Shown in pieces: positions 1 to 17,400 of a stretch of DNA of 64,000 nt. The stretch spans positions 4,092,001 to 4,156,000 of the forward strand of contig CP036279.1 in assembly GCA_007748055.1 (NCBI GenBank), read 5' to 3'. Origin of the DNA: Kolteria novifilia. GTDB taxonomy: Bacteria; Planctomycetota; Planctomycetia; Kolteriales; Kolteriaceae. The position numbers and the translations under genes were made by a program. The number at the start of each line of letters is the position of its first letter. Within the stretch, counting starts at the first letter, position 1. The notes under the pieces were generated by a model. It ran no database searches, was not told where the DNA came from, and was given only the letters and a program-made list of their open reading frames with translations.

Positions 1-117
1 GAGAATCAGTTATGTCGTGGGTCGGTCGACCAATACCGTCGAGTTCTTCCCTCTTCCGCGGCAAGGAAGAGGCTCGACGCTCGCCGTTCCCGCACCAGAC
101 TAAGGACTCTCGTTGCG

Positions 118-3834
<3,717 letters not shown>

Positions 3835-3858
3835 TCGCTCCGGTCCAACGGAATCGTC

Positions 3859-3940
3859 GGGTGCCTCTGGCTTCTTGTCAGCCAGCGCCAAGGGGTTGGG
3901 GCTACGCCAACGCAACTTTCGAGTTGGGACCGAGCACTCG
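3859..3940 (+). repeat. Multi-hairpin intergenic repeat, copy 1 of 4
   Basis: This ~80-bp element recurs at 45673, 60589 and 61438, always on the same strand and always between genes. Its consensus opens with GGGTGCCACTGGCTGCTTGT, passes through GTCAGCCAGTGCCAAG and a GTTGGGGCTACACCAAC segment, and ends near GGACCAGAGCAC. Three short inverted repeats follow one another (CTGGCT/AGCCAG, GTTGG/CCAAC, AACTT/AAGTT). In this copy the first stem CTGGCT/AGCCAG is perfect. A degenerate palindrome of the CCCACGC/GCGTGGG type follows at about 3950-3970. Confidence 0.75.
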
Positions 3941-4066
3941 TTCAACAACATGGCCACCTTGGCGTGAGCATGACATCCGACGAAGTCCAACGAAGACGTC
4001 GGCGGCGGTCCTTCTTCGAACGCTTACCAAACTGACTTGCACCAACGCGCAGGGAAAGGATTCCTC

Positions 4067-5377
4067 GTGCCACCAAGGATTCTCGACGCTCTCTATCTGG
4101 CACTCCTGACGCTCAGCCTCCCCTACTGGCTCTTCAAGGCCGCCACGACCGGGAAGTATCGCGAGGGCATCGCCTCGAAACTGCTCGGCAAGGCACCAGA
4201 AGGGCTCGATGGTCGGCCGACCGTGTGGATCCACGCCGTCAGTGTCGGCGAAGTGCTCCTGCTGCGTCCGCTCTTGGGGCGACTCGAAGCGAGCTGTCCC
4301 GACTACCAATTCGTCTTGTCGACCACGACCAACACCGGTTACGCGGTCGCGAAGGAGAAGTTTCGCGGGACGCCCGTCTTCTACGCTCCGTTCGACTTCA
4401 CGTGGGCGATTCGCCGTGTCCTGGGCGACTTGCAACCGAGCCTCCTGATGCTCGTCGAATTGGAACTTTGGCCCAACCTGCTGTCGGAGGCCAAGCGGCA
4501 CAATATCCCCGTGGTCGTCATCAACGCCCGCATGAGCGAGCGGAGTTTTGGTGGCTATCAGAAGATCGCCTCGCTCTTGCGCCCCTCCCTGGAGGCCATC
4601 GACTGGTGGGGTGTTCAAGACCAGTCCTACGCCGGGCGAATCAAAGCCCTGGTCGGGCCATCCACCGCGATGACCGTCACTGGTTCGATCAAGTACGACG
4701 GCGTCGCCACCGAACGCTGGAGCCCCGACACGAATCGGCTACGCCGACTACTCGGTTTCCGGGAGGAGAAAATCCTCATCGCCGGAAGCACGATGGCGGA
4801 CGAGGAGAGCATGATCCTGGACGTTTGGGAGTCGCTACGCCAGCAATTCCCCGAGCTTCGTCTCGTCCTCGTTCCCCGCCACCAAGAGAGGTTTGGAGCG
4901 GTCGCGCGGCTACTCGAGCAACGCGGGATTTGCGTGGTTCGACGTAGTCAGCTCGATGCCCCGCTCGATGCTCCCGCTCCCGTAACGCTGGTCGACACCA
5001 TCGGCGAACTCGGCCACTTGTGGGGACTCGCGGACATCGCGTATGTCGGAGGCAGCATGAATTGCGGCCGCGGGGGCCAAAGCATGATCGAGCCCGCGGC
5101 GGTCGGGGTCCCTTGCTGCTTCGGCCCGGAGACGTGGAACTTCCGCCATACGGTCGCCCACCTGCTGGAGGTCCGGGGCGCGGTGGCCGTGGACGATGCC
5201 CGCGATCTGGCAGCAACGCTTGAGCACTGGATCCGCGCTCCCGAGGAAGCCGAAGCGATGGGACAGCGAGCCCGCGCGTTCATCCGTAGCCAGCAAGGTG
5301 CACTCGACGCCACGGCCCGCGAGATCGAGTCGCGTCTCGGCACCGGTCCGGAGGCGCAGCGCCAGATCAGCGCCTGA
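4067..5377 (+). CDS. waaA: 3-deoxy-D-manno-octulosonic acid (Kdo) transferase, GT30
   Basis: WaaA/KdtA adds Kdo from CMP-Kdo to lipid A precursor at the inner face of the cytoplasmic membrane, so the organism probably makes LPS. The product begins with one membrane anchor (ILDALYLALLTLSLPYWLFK), followed by the GT30 N-domain with VSVGEVLLLRPLL, whose Glu is the expected catalytic base. MSERSFGGYQ and the C-terminal donor-binding segment VGGSMNCGRGGQSMIEPAA follow. The start chosen is GTG at 4067 because AGGGAAAGGA (4051-4060) is well placed before it; an in-frame start at 4037 would add ten unconserved residues. The gene lies 97 bp upstream of infA. The length of 436 residues is normal for the family. 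Confidence 0.93.
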   Translation: MPPRILDALYLALLTLSLPYWLFKAATTGKYREGIASKLLGKAPEGLDGRPTVWIHAVSVGEVLLLRPLLGRLEASCPDYQFVLSTTTNTGYAVAKEKFRGTPVFYAPFDFTWAIRRVLGDLQPSLLMLVELELWPNLLSEAKRHNIPVVVINARMSERSFGGYQKIASLLRPSLEAIDWWGVQDQSYAGRIKALVGPSTAMTVTGSIKYDGVATERWSPDTNRLRRLLGFREEKILIAGSTMADEESMILDVWESLRQQFPELRLVLVPRHQERFGAVARLLEQRGICVVRRSQLDAPLDAPAPVTLVDTIGELGHLWGLADIAYVGGSMNCGRGGQSMIEPAAVGVPCCFGPETWNFRHTVAHLLEVRGAVAVDDARDLAATLEHWIRAPEEAEAMGQRARAFIRSQQGALDATAREIESRLGTGPEAQRQISA

Positions 5378-5474
5378 TTCGAGCGGGCGTTCGCGGACAA
5401 TTTATGTAAGATGACGGAATCCTTTTGAGGATTTCGCCAATAACCCCAGCCCATGAGTTTGGAAAGGAGCGGCT

Positions 5475-5693
5475 TTGCCCAAGGAAGAGTCCATCGAAGT
5501 CGAAGGCGTCGTGACCCAGGCGCTCGCCAATACGTCGTTCCGGGTCAAATTGGAAAACGGCCATCTTGTGCTAGCGCACGTGGGTGGCAAAATGCGCAAG
5601 AATTTCATTCGTATCGTCCCTGGCGATAAAGTGACCGTTGAGATCTCGCCTTACGATTTGACCCGCGGTCGGATCGTCTATCGCGCCCGCTGA
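5475..5693 (+). CDS. infA: Translation initiation factor IF-1
   Basis: IF-1 occupies the ribosomal A site during initiation. The 72-residue product is a single S1/OB-fold domain with the family blocks [48 protein letters not shown] and the C-terminal YRAR. Initiation appears to be at TTG, preceded by the strong ribosome-binding site GGAAAGGAG (5461-5469). No ATG lies in frame at the correct N-terminus, so the TTG is well supported. A small hairpin (GGAATCC...GGATTTC, about 5417-5437) sits in the leader between waaA and infA. Confidence 0.96.
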   Translation: MPKEESIEVEGVVTQALANTSFRVKLENGHLVLAHVGGKMRKNFIRIVPGDKVTVEISPYDLTRGRIVYRAR

Positions 5694-5954
5694 CGCGAGC
5701 GGCCATTCACGCGCACAAACCGAATCTCGTCGTTGGCACGAGCGGTAAGCTTCTGCGCCGTTGTCACTGTCCAAGTGCTCTCTCCATCGCGGCCGATCCT
5801 CGATGACGCTCCAATTTCGGAGTTTCGTTGGAAATTGGTGCCTCGCGGCATCAGTTCCACGGCCATCGTGTTATTGTTCCGTTTCGGGCCGTTGGTTAGG
5901 ATTGAGTTCGGTGAGGACGCGACAGGGAGTTCGTGGCCGAGTAGGAGATGGTCG

Positions 5955-6515
5955 GTGAATTCGGGAGTCCTGCGACCGTACACGACGGAGTTGACCTACC
6001 AGGTCTTCGATTGGCCGGTCCATCCTGAACTCGTCGAGAGCCTCGCGCGCGAGGAGCTCGCCCGGGAAGGGTATCGGCTGGTCTTTCACCTGACGCCGGC
6101 GGGCCACCTCATGGAATGGCACTGGGGCGAGGTGGTTCTCGTCGAAATGCTGGCGGACCAAGCCCATCCCCTACCCGAACATCGCCAACTCTTCGGCCAT
6201 CGCGTCGGCAACGAGCGCTCCGAGCAATTCCAACCCGCCGAATCGGTCAGCTACCAAACCTGTTTTCAGGTCGAGCGACTCGCCCCCGAGCTCTTTCTGC
6301 ACCTTCACGACGAGCTGATGGCGGACGGTGAAAAGCAAGGAATTCTGCACCTGCTTCCCTGTCACGACCGACTCGGACTGAGCCCCATCAGTTTCGTCGA
6401 CCTGCAATCGCGTCCGGGCAGCCTGCTCGCCCATATCTACCACACCTTTCCCGACGAGTTCGCCGTCGTGAAGACACAGACGCTGATCGAAGTGAGCGGC
6501 GAACAGGCCGCGTAG
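5955..6515 (+). CDS. DUF2617 family protein, unknown function
   Basis: This resembles DUF2617, a family of unknown function known from planctomycetes and some actinobacteria. The family-like landmarks are VFDWPVHPELVESLAREEL near the start, GHLMEWHWGEVVLVEML, HPLPEHRQLFGHR, and the C-terminal AHIYHTFPDEFAVVKTQTLIE. The open frame extends to a TTG at 5733, but the upstream 74 codons are low-complexity and unlike the family. The GTG at 5955 has AGGAG at 5943-5947 and gives a 186-residue protein of typical size. It is soluble, with no signal peptide or membrane segment. It sits between infA and tyrA with gaps over 200 bp, so co-transcription is uncertain. Confidence 0.78.
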   Translation: MNSGVLRPYTTELTYQVFDWPVHPELVESLAREELAREGYRLVFHLTPAGHLMEWHWGEVVLVEMLADQAHPLPEHRQLFGHRVGNERSEQFQPAESVSYQTCFQVERLAPELFLHLHDELMADGEKQGILHLLPCHDRLGLSPISFVDLQSRPGSLLAHIYHTFPDEFAVVKTQTLIEVSGEQAA

Positions 6516-7547
6516 CCGGTTGGCCGACGCCGTTCCCCGAGATGCGGACCTCGCCTGTCAGTCCTCGGGTCATCTCGTACAACATCCCCCAACGAAACAG
6601 ACGTCGTCACTCGTGTCGAGTGCTCTCGGTACCCGCCGGGTGCCCTGCCCGCGCCCGCTTGGTGCCGGCCCAAAGAGACTCCCTGGGACGACCGGGCGAC
6701 CGAAAGACCATCTCCCGCGAGCGAGTGAAAGGATCTTGGCTCTTGTTCGATTCCGTCGGCATCGTCGGCGTGGGGTTGCTCGGAGCGTCGCTGGGGCTCT
6801 CGCTCAAGCAACGGGCTCTTTGCGAACGCGTGATCGGGTTCGGTCGGCGGAAGGAGAGTCTCGACATCGCCCAGTCCATGGGCGCGATCGACGAAGCTCA
6901 TCTCGAGTGGAAGGACGTCCTCGGCTCGGTCGATCTCCTCGTCGTTTGTGTGCCGGTCGACAAGATCGCCTCCACCGTGGTCGCGGCAACGCCCCTGCTC
7001 CCTCCGGGAGCCGTCGTCACCGACGTCGGGAGCACCAAGTCCGCCCTGCTGGCGCGCATCGAGAAGGAGCTTGGCGCCGAGACCCGGTTTGTCGGGAGCC
7101 ATCCGCTGGCGGGATCGGAGAAGTCCGGCCCCGGCGCCGCGCAGGCCGATCTCTTCGACGAGCGCGTTTGCGTGATGACGCCAACGGACCGGACACCAGA
7201 CGATGTTCTCGCGACGGTTCGCACGCTTTGGGAAGCGGTGGGCATGCGGTTGCACGCGATGTCGCCCCAGCGCCACGACGAGATCCTGGCTCGTACCAGC
7301 CACCTGCCGCATGTGGCCGCGGCGGCGCTGATGGGCGTCGTCGAGGACGGCGACCTTCCGTTTGCCGCGGGCGGCTTGCGAGATACAACGCGAATCGCGG
7401 CCTCCGCCCCGGAGCTGTGGCGCGCGATTCTCATGGAGAATGCCGACGCGGTCGATTCGGTGTTGGCGGACTATGTCGGACGACTCAACGAGTTCCGCGT
7501 GGCGTTGTCGCGCGGAGATGCAGCGACCCTGGAGAGGCTCTACCGCG

Positions 7548-10454
<2,907 letters not shown>

Positions 10455-10512
10455 TCCACCGCGTTGCACTGGGTGCCGCCTTGCTCCCGCTTGCGCGGCA
10501 TGCGAGAGAGGA

Positions 10513-11409
10513 TCACATGTTCGGCCAAGAGATCGTCTCGGCGGGAAAGACCGGTCCCTCGATGCAAACGCGGCGAAAGTCCCATCCTTGCTCGCTCGCG
10601 ACGTCGTTCACGGGACAAACGCAACTGAAGCAGACCCCGTAGCCACATGCCATCTTGGTCTCGAGGGAAACCCAACAGGGTATCCCCTTCTCACTTGCCA
10701 GGGTCGAGACCGCCCCGAGCATTGGCTCGGGCCCGCACGCGAAGACGGCGGTCGGCGGGTCGGACGTCGTTGATGCTTCGTCCAGCACCCGCGTCACAAA
10801 ACCGCGTTGACCGGCCGATCCATCCTCGGTGGTGATGTGAAGATCGATGCCCGTCGCTCGGAAATCATCCACTCCCGCCAGGAATTCCGCGGACCTCACG
10901 CCGTAGCCGACCGTGATCTTTCTGGGACGGTTCACGACTCGTCCCGCGCCCGTCTCCTGGTGGATTCCGTAGCGGCGAAGTCCGAGGAGTTCCTTGATCA
11001 GCGCGACGAAGGGAGTCTGCCCGATGCCGCCGGCGAGGATGAGCAAGTGACGCCCCTGGTCCTCGGTAAGCTCGGGGGGAAAGGTGTTGCCCAGCGGCCC
11101 CCACAGTTCCAGCGTTTCGCCCCCAGAGAGAGCGGATAACGCTTGGGTACCCCTCCCCATCACCAGGTAGACGATGTCGACGGCGCGGGGTGTTCCAGCC
11201 TCGTCGACGGTGTCGTAGAGGGCGAATGGCCGAGCCAAGAGTGGATCCGTTCGGCCCGCGATCCGGACCATGACGAACTGTCCCGGCAAGATTCTAGCGG
11301 CGATGTTGGGCAGATCGATCCGAAGTCGATACGTGCCCCGCGCGATTCGCACGTTCTCCATCACGACGCCCGACTCTTGGATCGCGACGTCCCCAGCTTG
11401 AGAAATCAT
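10513..11409 (-). CDS. pyrK: Dihydroorotate dehydrogenase electron-transfer subunit, PyrK-like
   Basis: PyrK passes electrons from dihydroorotate dehydrogenase to NAD through FAD and a 2Fe-2S cluster. The product has the ferredoxin-reductase FAD motif LLARPFALYD, a glycine-rich NAD segment LLILAGGIGQTPF, and the C-terminal cluster motif CGYGVCFSCVCPV with a fourth Cys in RRVCIEGPVF. The length of 298 residues is slightly above the usual 250-280. The ATG at 11409 overlaps the stop of the 2326-residue gene as ATGA, with GGAGA about 10 nt upstream, so it is probably translationally coupled to it. No pyrD is adjacent. A related sulfide or hydrogenase electron-transfer subunit is the alternative. 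Confidence 0.85.
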   Translation of the reverse strand: MISQAGDVAIQESGVVMENVRIARGTYRLRIDLPNIAARILPGQFVMVRIAGRTDPLLARPFALYDTVDEAGTPRAVDIVYLVMGRGTQALSALSGGETLELWGPLGNTFPPELTEDQGRHLLILAGGIGQTPFVALIKELLGLRRYGIHQETGAGRVVNRPRKITVGYGVRSAEFLAGVDDFRATGIDLHITTEDGSAGQRGFVTRVLDEASTTSDPPTAVFACGPEPMLGAVSTLASEKGIPCWVSLETKMACGYGVCFSCVCPVNDVASEQGWDFRRVCIEGPVFPAETISWPNM

Positions 11410-14400
11410 TCGGCGGCTATCTCCATGAAACGAGAACGCGAGAGCTGTGCGATCGTGGAGTCGCACAAGTCCTCACCAATGATCGCCGGCCGGAACCAAC
11501 CGCGAACCGTCAGCCAGGCCGCGATCAACGAGAGCGCCAGGAGAAGAACGCCGACGAGTTCGACCCGGCCCACGACGAGCCAAGCGACCCCGAGGCCGGC
11601 CGTTAGCGCGGGCCAATAGAGCCGAACTCGCCACTTGAGTCCCGAGGCCAGCACGAGCAACAGGCCAACCAATGCCGTCCCCGCGTGGAGCATGCGTTTG
11701 TCCGCGCGTCCAACGCTCGTCAAGACGGAGCGCGACGACGCGATCGGGATCTCCGCGAGTGGGCCTGGAAGTTCCAGCAGCGTATCGTTGCTTCGCGAGT
11801 CGAGTTCGGGAGCCCCCCGCAACAGCGCGTTGGCGCCAGCCCTGGGAGCGACAGTCCGATACCCCGGAAGAGTTTCCGCCTCACGCTGGAGTTGAGAAAA
11901 TCGACGCTGGAGCGAGCGCATCGTCTTGCGGGTGTCGCGAAAGGCGACCGGCAGCTTGCCATCGGCCGCGCCCGAATGGTCCGTATCCCAATCGGTCAGC
12001 GTCTCCCGCAACTCGACCTCGGCGCGGGCGGAGAGCATCATCTCCCGTTCGAAGGCGCGCCAGTTCTCCGAGGTGGGATTGGCGCTCACCGCGTCGAGAC
12101 GATCGCGAGCTTGTTCGAGTCCCCGTTCGGCCTTCTTGCTCAGCCAACTCAAACGAGCGAGCGACATGTCACTCGACTTCTCGGGGGTCGCACTGCGCCG
12201 ATCGATCCGAACCAGGACGTCGTGTTCCTGGGCACCGACCAACCACGGCAATCGTGCTCGATCGGTCAACGACGGCATGGTCCAGGTCAGCACCACCTCT
12301 CGCCATCGGCTGTCGGGAAAGACGGGAAACCGTATCCCCTTCTCCGTTCGCTCGTAGGGAATCGACTGGCCATCGAGAAGAAGTCGCTCCGCTTGCAGGG
12401 GCTTGTCGAGTTCGATATCGACGTGGCCGTGAGATTGTCCCAAGAGCTGCCAACGGCTCCCACCCCTGGCCCGACCGAGCGGGTCGTCGACAAGATCGAC
12501 GTCGGTTTGCCAAGCCCGATACGAGAGAGCTTGATCGGGAGGAGCGAGCGACAACTCCAGCTTCCAATCGTCGTCGGAGGCGCGATAGGAGAGCAACTCG
12601 GCCTTGTCCGAGAGCTGAGCGTCGGCGAGGAACTTGCGATCGGTGCTGGGTACGGGTGTCAGCCCTTCCGTTTCCTCGAGACTCAGCCGAAGGGCCGAAT
12701 CGTTGGCGATGATCAAGCGGTCCTTCTCCGCCAATCGACCGACCGGGGTCACGCGTGGAATCTTGAAGCGAAAGGGTGGCTGAAACTCGACGGTCGCTTG
12801 CCAATGGAGGGTGACCGGCGATTGTATGGGAGGCGACGCGCGGAAGAGCGCGATCCCCCCATCACCCGAGCGAGGACTCTTCACCAGTTTCAACGAACTG
12901 GCGTCCCAACGAATCAGACGCGCGATCGACTCGGGAACGCTGAACCCGATCTCGCGTAGCGCTCCCTGGAGGATATCGAGATTGATGCTCCCCCTGATCG
13001 ACAACGACTCGTCGGTGAGCGCGACGACCGTGGTATTCTCGACGGTCAGCCGAGGCGGCGTCGCCACCAGCATCACCGTGAACGAGGGGTTGGGGCCATC
13101 GCTCTTGACCATCGGCAAGTCGTCGGGGCCCTCCTCAATCACGGCATCGACCGGCGTGGCCACCGTCATGACCCATCCCGACGGAGGAGCGAGGCGCCAC
13201 GTCGAACTCACCTGATCGGCGCCGATCCAGTCGAAGTCGGAAACCAGCGAGGAGAAGCGTCTCTCGCCATCCTCACCCGACGCGACCAGTCGTCGCCTTC
13301 CCTCGACGCGAAGGTCCCAATCGGCCGATGAGCCGTCTTCGGACGAGTCGAGTCCATCCTCGGAACGCACCGTCAGCACGCGGTCCTTGACGCTCCAGTG
13401 ATGCAGGCCCTTGCCAACCACTCGCGAGACGGTGAACCCTTTGGGAAGCCGCATCTTCGCCTGGAACATCTTGCCGGACGTGACCTTGAGCCGAAGCAGT
13501 GCCCCGACTCGCATGATCCCGAGACGTGGCTCCGGCTCGAGAGTGACGGTCTGCTCGACTGACCAGCTCGCCCTCGGCGTCCGGATCCGGAGAATCCCCC
13601 TTCCCGGGACTCCCTGGAACGAGACGGCTTTGTCGATGCCCAGGCCGAGTTCGGATTGATTGTCGCTTCGTTCGCGCGCGAGCGACTCCTGAAGCAACCA
13701 AGCTTCCTCGAACTCCCGAACCAGCGCTCTGCGGGTCCCGTTCCACTGCGCGTCCCCAACCGACCACCCCGGTGGAACGCGAACCGCCAACATCCCATCG
13801 AAGTCATTGACGCCTTCGGGAGAGGGAACGCTCAAATCGACGACGGTCGATCGAAGAGCCGCCACGAGTCCATGCAAGCGAACGTGGATGATTCCGGACG
13901 TCGGCGCATCGAGATCAATCATCAAGTGACGTGTGCCAGGCGAACTCAACTTGCCCGGCTGCGTCGTCTTGTCGGGGTCGGTGACGACGCGCCAATCGCG
14001 CAGGCCGTCGGCGTCGACGCGACGAATAACGACATCGTCGGGAAGTGAAATACTCAAGTGATCGACCGATCCCTCGGTCACCAAGTACTCGTAGTACGCC
14101 ACCAAGTCGCGGGTGTGGGCGGCGACGTCCTGAAGCACCAGAGCGGTCGCGTCGACTTTCGCCGGTCCCGCGGAATCGGGATCGACGCTCCGCCATCTCA
14201 GTCGGATTCGTCGATCGGGTCCGAACCGGCCCACGATCGTCGCGGCCTTGTTTGCCGGCTTCACGCGCAAGTCGGTGGGAAGGGTCTCGGGAAGCAACTC
14301 GATCGCTTCCCCATCAATTGTCAGTTTCAGTTCATTCGCGGGAGCCGGCGGGATGTCGAAGTCGACCGAACGCGTGATGCCCGAGCGACCGACCGGGGTC

Positions 14401-17400
14401 AGGAAGCGGATGACGATCGTCGAGCGTCCTTGGCTCGCGACCGAGACGTCGAGTCCGGCATTGAGTCCCATGGGAGCGGGCGGCGACTCGGGCGACACCT
14501 CGACGCTGAGCGGTTGGACTTCCTGAAACGGGAGCGAGATCGCGACCGAGTCTTGATCGTCTTCGCCATAGGAGGTGACTTCGAGCCGGGCGGTCCATTT
14601 GATTCGATCGGTCATCTCGCGAGTTCCCTCGTAGCTCGCCTTGGTGATGACGATCGATCCCTTGGGATTCTTCCCCTCCTCACCCAGTCGCCGCAGGAGC
14701 TTCTCGGAGACGACGACCTGGTCCAAGTCCTTTTGCAGATCGGTCGGGTCGAATGGTACGAGAACTTTGCCGGGCGGCTCGCTCGTCGATGCGGTCCCGG
14801 GCTCCGCCGCCCTGGCGGGCGAACGCGGGATCGCGAAACAGACGAGGACCATTCCGACGACGAGCCAACGTTTGGCCACTGGGTGCTTGAGCATGATCAG
14901 GGCCGCGAACGCGAGTGAGGAGGCCCAGCCGAGCGACGCCGCGAGTTCCCCCAACTCGCTGCCCAAGAGCGAGAGAACGAGTGTCCCAGTAAGCGCCATG
15001 CCCAGTCCGACCCGGCAAACGGAAGAGGACCACAAGCGGGCCACGAAGAGCACAACGAGCCCACACACGAGCGCGGCCAGACGCCCCAGGCGCTTGGTCA
15101 ACGATTCCGGAAGGAGCGCCAAGCGAACCGCGCTCACCGACTCCGGGTCCAATAGCGCGAAACGATGCACCTTCTGGGCGGTCGGAAGCGCGAGGTCCGT
15201 GTCATGCGAGCGCCAACCGAGAAGCGAGACGGAGTCGAGAGGGGCTTCGGTGTAGGCCGCCAGTCCCCGACTCTCCCAGACACGCGCGATCTCCTCGGTG
15301 GCGACCTCCCAACGCGCCGTCGTCGTCGTCCAACCTTCGACACTCAAGGGAAGCGTCGGCATCCAAACACCCCATCTGCTCGCGAGCGGTCCCCCGACAA
15401 ACAGCTCCAACTGGTAGACCCCAGGCGAAAGGTCGGCGACGACCAGCCGTTCCTCGTCGGACGTATCGGGAACCAGGGAATGGCCATCCAGACGAATATC
15501 CCAAAGGGTGACCTCCCGCCCGAGTCTCAGCGTCAGATCGCCAAGCCTCACGACATCGAGCCGAAGATTGACGCGGTGATAAGCGCGGTCGCTCGCGAGC
15601 AGGCTGCGGCAATCCATCTCGACGGTCCCCGCGGGAGTCGTCGGGTCGACGGCTGGGGGATCGCCGGGCGGACGAAGCTCGACGCGAGCATCGACCGGTA
15701 GCCTGGAGTAGGTCGTCGACCAGAATGGCTGAGCACCGCGCATGGAATGGGACGAGGTCGTGTTTTTTCTTTGTCCCTTGGCGGACACCCCCTTCGCGAC
15801 GACATCGATCGGACGATTGAGGGCGCTCGCGACATCGACCCGGCCGGTGAACGAGCCGGCGTCGCGCACCGCGATCAGGGGCACGCTCGCCTGGGAATCG
15901 CTCTTCTCCCAGCGCGCGGTGATGGCGACCCGGCCACGCGGCGACGGAGTCAGCGTCAAGACGTACACGTGGGGATCGGACTGGCGGGGGGGCGCCCTCG
16001 GCTCGACCGCGACCGGTTCGCCATCGACCTCCCAACGAACGTCCTCCGGCAGAGCTTCGTTGCTCTCCAGGGTAACAACTCGAAGATCCTCACCATCCGA
16101 CTCGACGTCGATTTCGAGGACAAAATCGTAGGCGTCCGAACGGTAGGTGACCGTTTCGGTCAGCGTAGCGACCAATCTCGTCGTCGCCCGCTCGACACGA
16201 ACGCGTCCCTCGCCCAATTGCGTGAAGTAGCGGAAAGTGTAGACGCTCCCCTCGGGCAGCGGTTTGGCCGACGCCGACTCGACCATCGAGCTTTCGTCGG
16301 GAGGCAGCCCTTCGGTCGTGAACCGGAGATTGGGCGAGAACCAGATCGTGTAGAGATTGCCGTGAGCGGGATTGACATATTGGGGACGCGCCACGGGCAA
16401 GGCGATCTCGCGTTCGTGTTCGCTCGAGACGGGCGTCGGAACGACCGGCGCCATCTCGATCCACGCGCGGATGCTTCCCCCCGCCGGGATCCCTCGCGTG
16501 AGCACCAACGTGACGACGCTTCCCTCGGGGGTCGTCTCCATCCGGTGCGAAAGGAGGTCTTGCGGAGTCTCGGACGTGATCCTGGTCACTTCCCACCCGT
16601 TGGGGATCGACACGCTCGGTTGGTGGAGCACGCCCGAGAGACAACGCCACGTCACTTCCGCGGTCAGGGTCTCCTGCTGGTCACCCACCTCCAGCAACGA
16701 GCGAACCTGGGCGTCGACGTCGGCGGACGTCGGAACCAGTTCGAGAACCGGCACCGACGAATGAAACGGGCGGATGATCCCGGAAAAAGCGGCGTCGAGA
16801 AGCTGCCGTCCATGCCACGCCACCATTCCCGCCGATGGAGCTTCCTGGGTCGACGCGACCCCGCTCTCGCTCCGGAGGTTGACGAACGCCTTGCCATCGT
16901 CGAGGTCCCGGCGCCGGATCATCTGGTTGATCGCGGCGAGCAAGGCGGCACCGAGGCTCGGCTCTTTCGATTCCTTGGACAACCGAGCGCGCAGTGACGC
17001 GGGCAACAGTGAACGAATACGATCGAGCGCCCTGGAGTTCCCCTTCGCGTTGGGATTGGAAAGCAGTTCCGCCAACCGCGACCCGTCGACCACATCGGAA
17101 TCCGAAAGCTCGACGGCCGAGGCGATCGGCATGACGCCACCCGGTCCCAGCAACGAAAGAACGTAGTAGTTGTCTTGATTCAGTCGGGCGAACTGTTGCC
17201 GAAAGGTTCCGGTTCGTACCGTCGCCATCCGAAGCGAGGGGGCGACGCGGTAGGTGAGCCGCGATCCTCTCGGAAGGGCGTTGGCGACGCCGACGACGGG
17301 AGTGCTCCAGCGGGCATGGGTCACCGTCGGCAAGTCGGCGTCCAACGCGACCCGAAACGCCCCGAAGGGGGGCCGGCGAAACGACGCGACCCAGCGTACC

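Noticed and set aside
5733-5954. N-terminal extension of the DUF2617 protein
   Set aside because: Not like the family; the GTG at 5955 has a good ribosome-binding site.
15747-16997. 416-codon plus-strand frame inside the giant exported gene
   Set aside because: Arg-rich, low-complexity translation in a shadow frame; the minus-strand frame has a signal peptide, spans and continuous structure.
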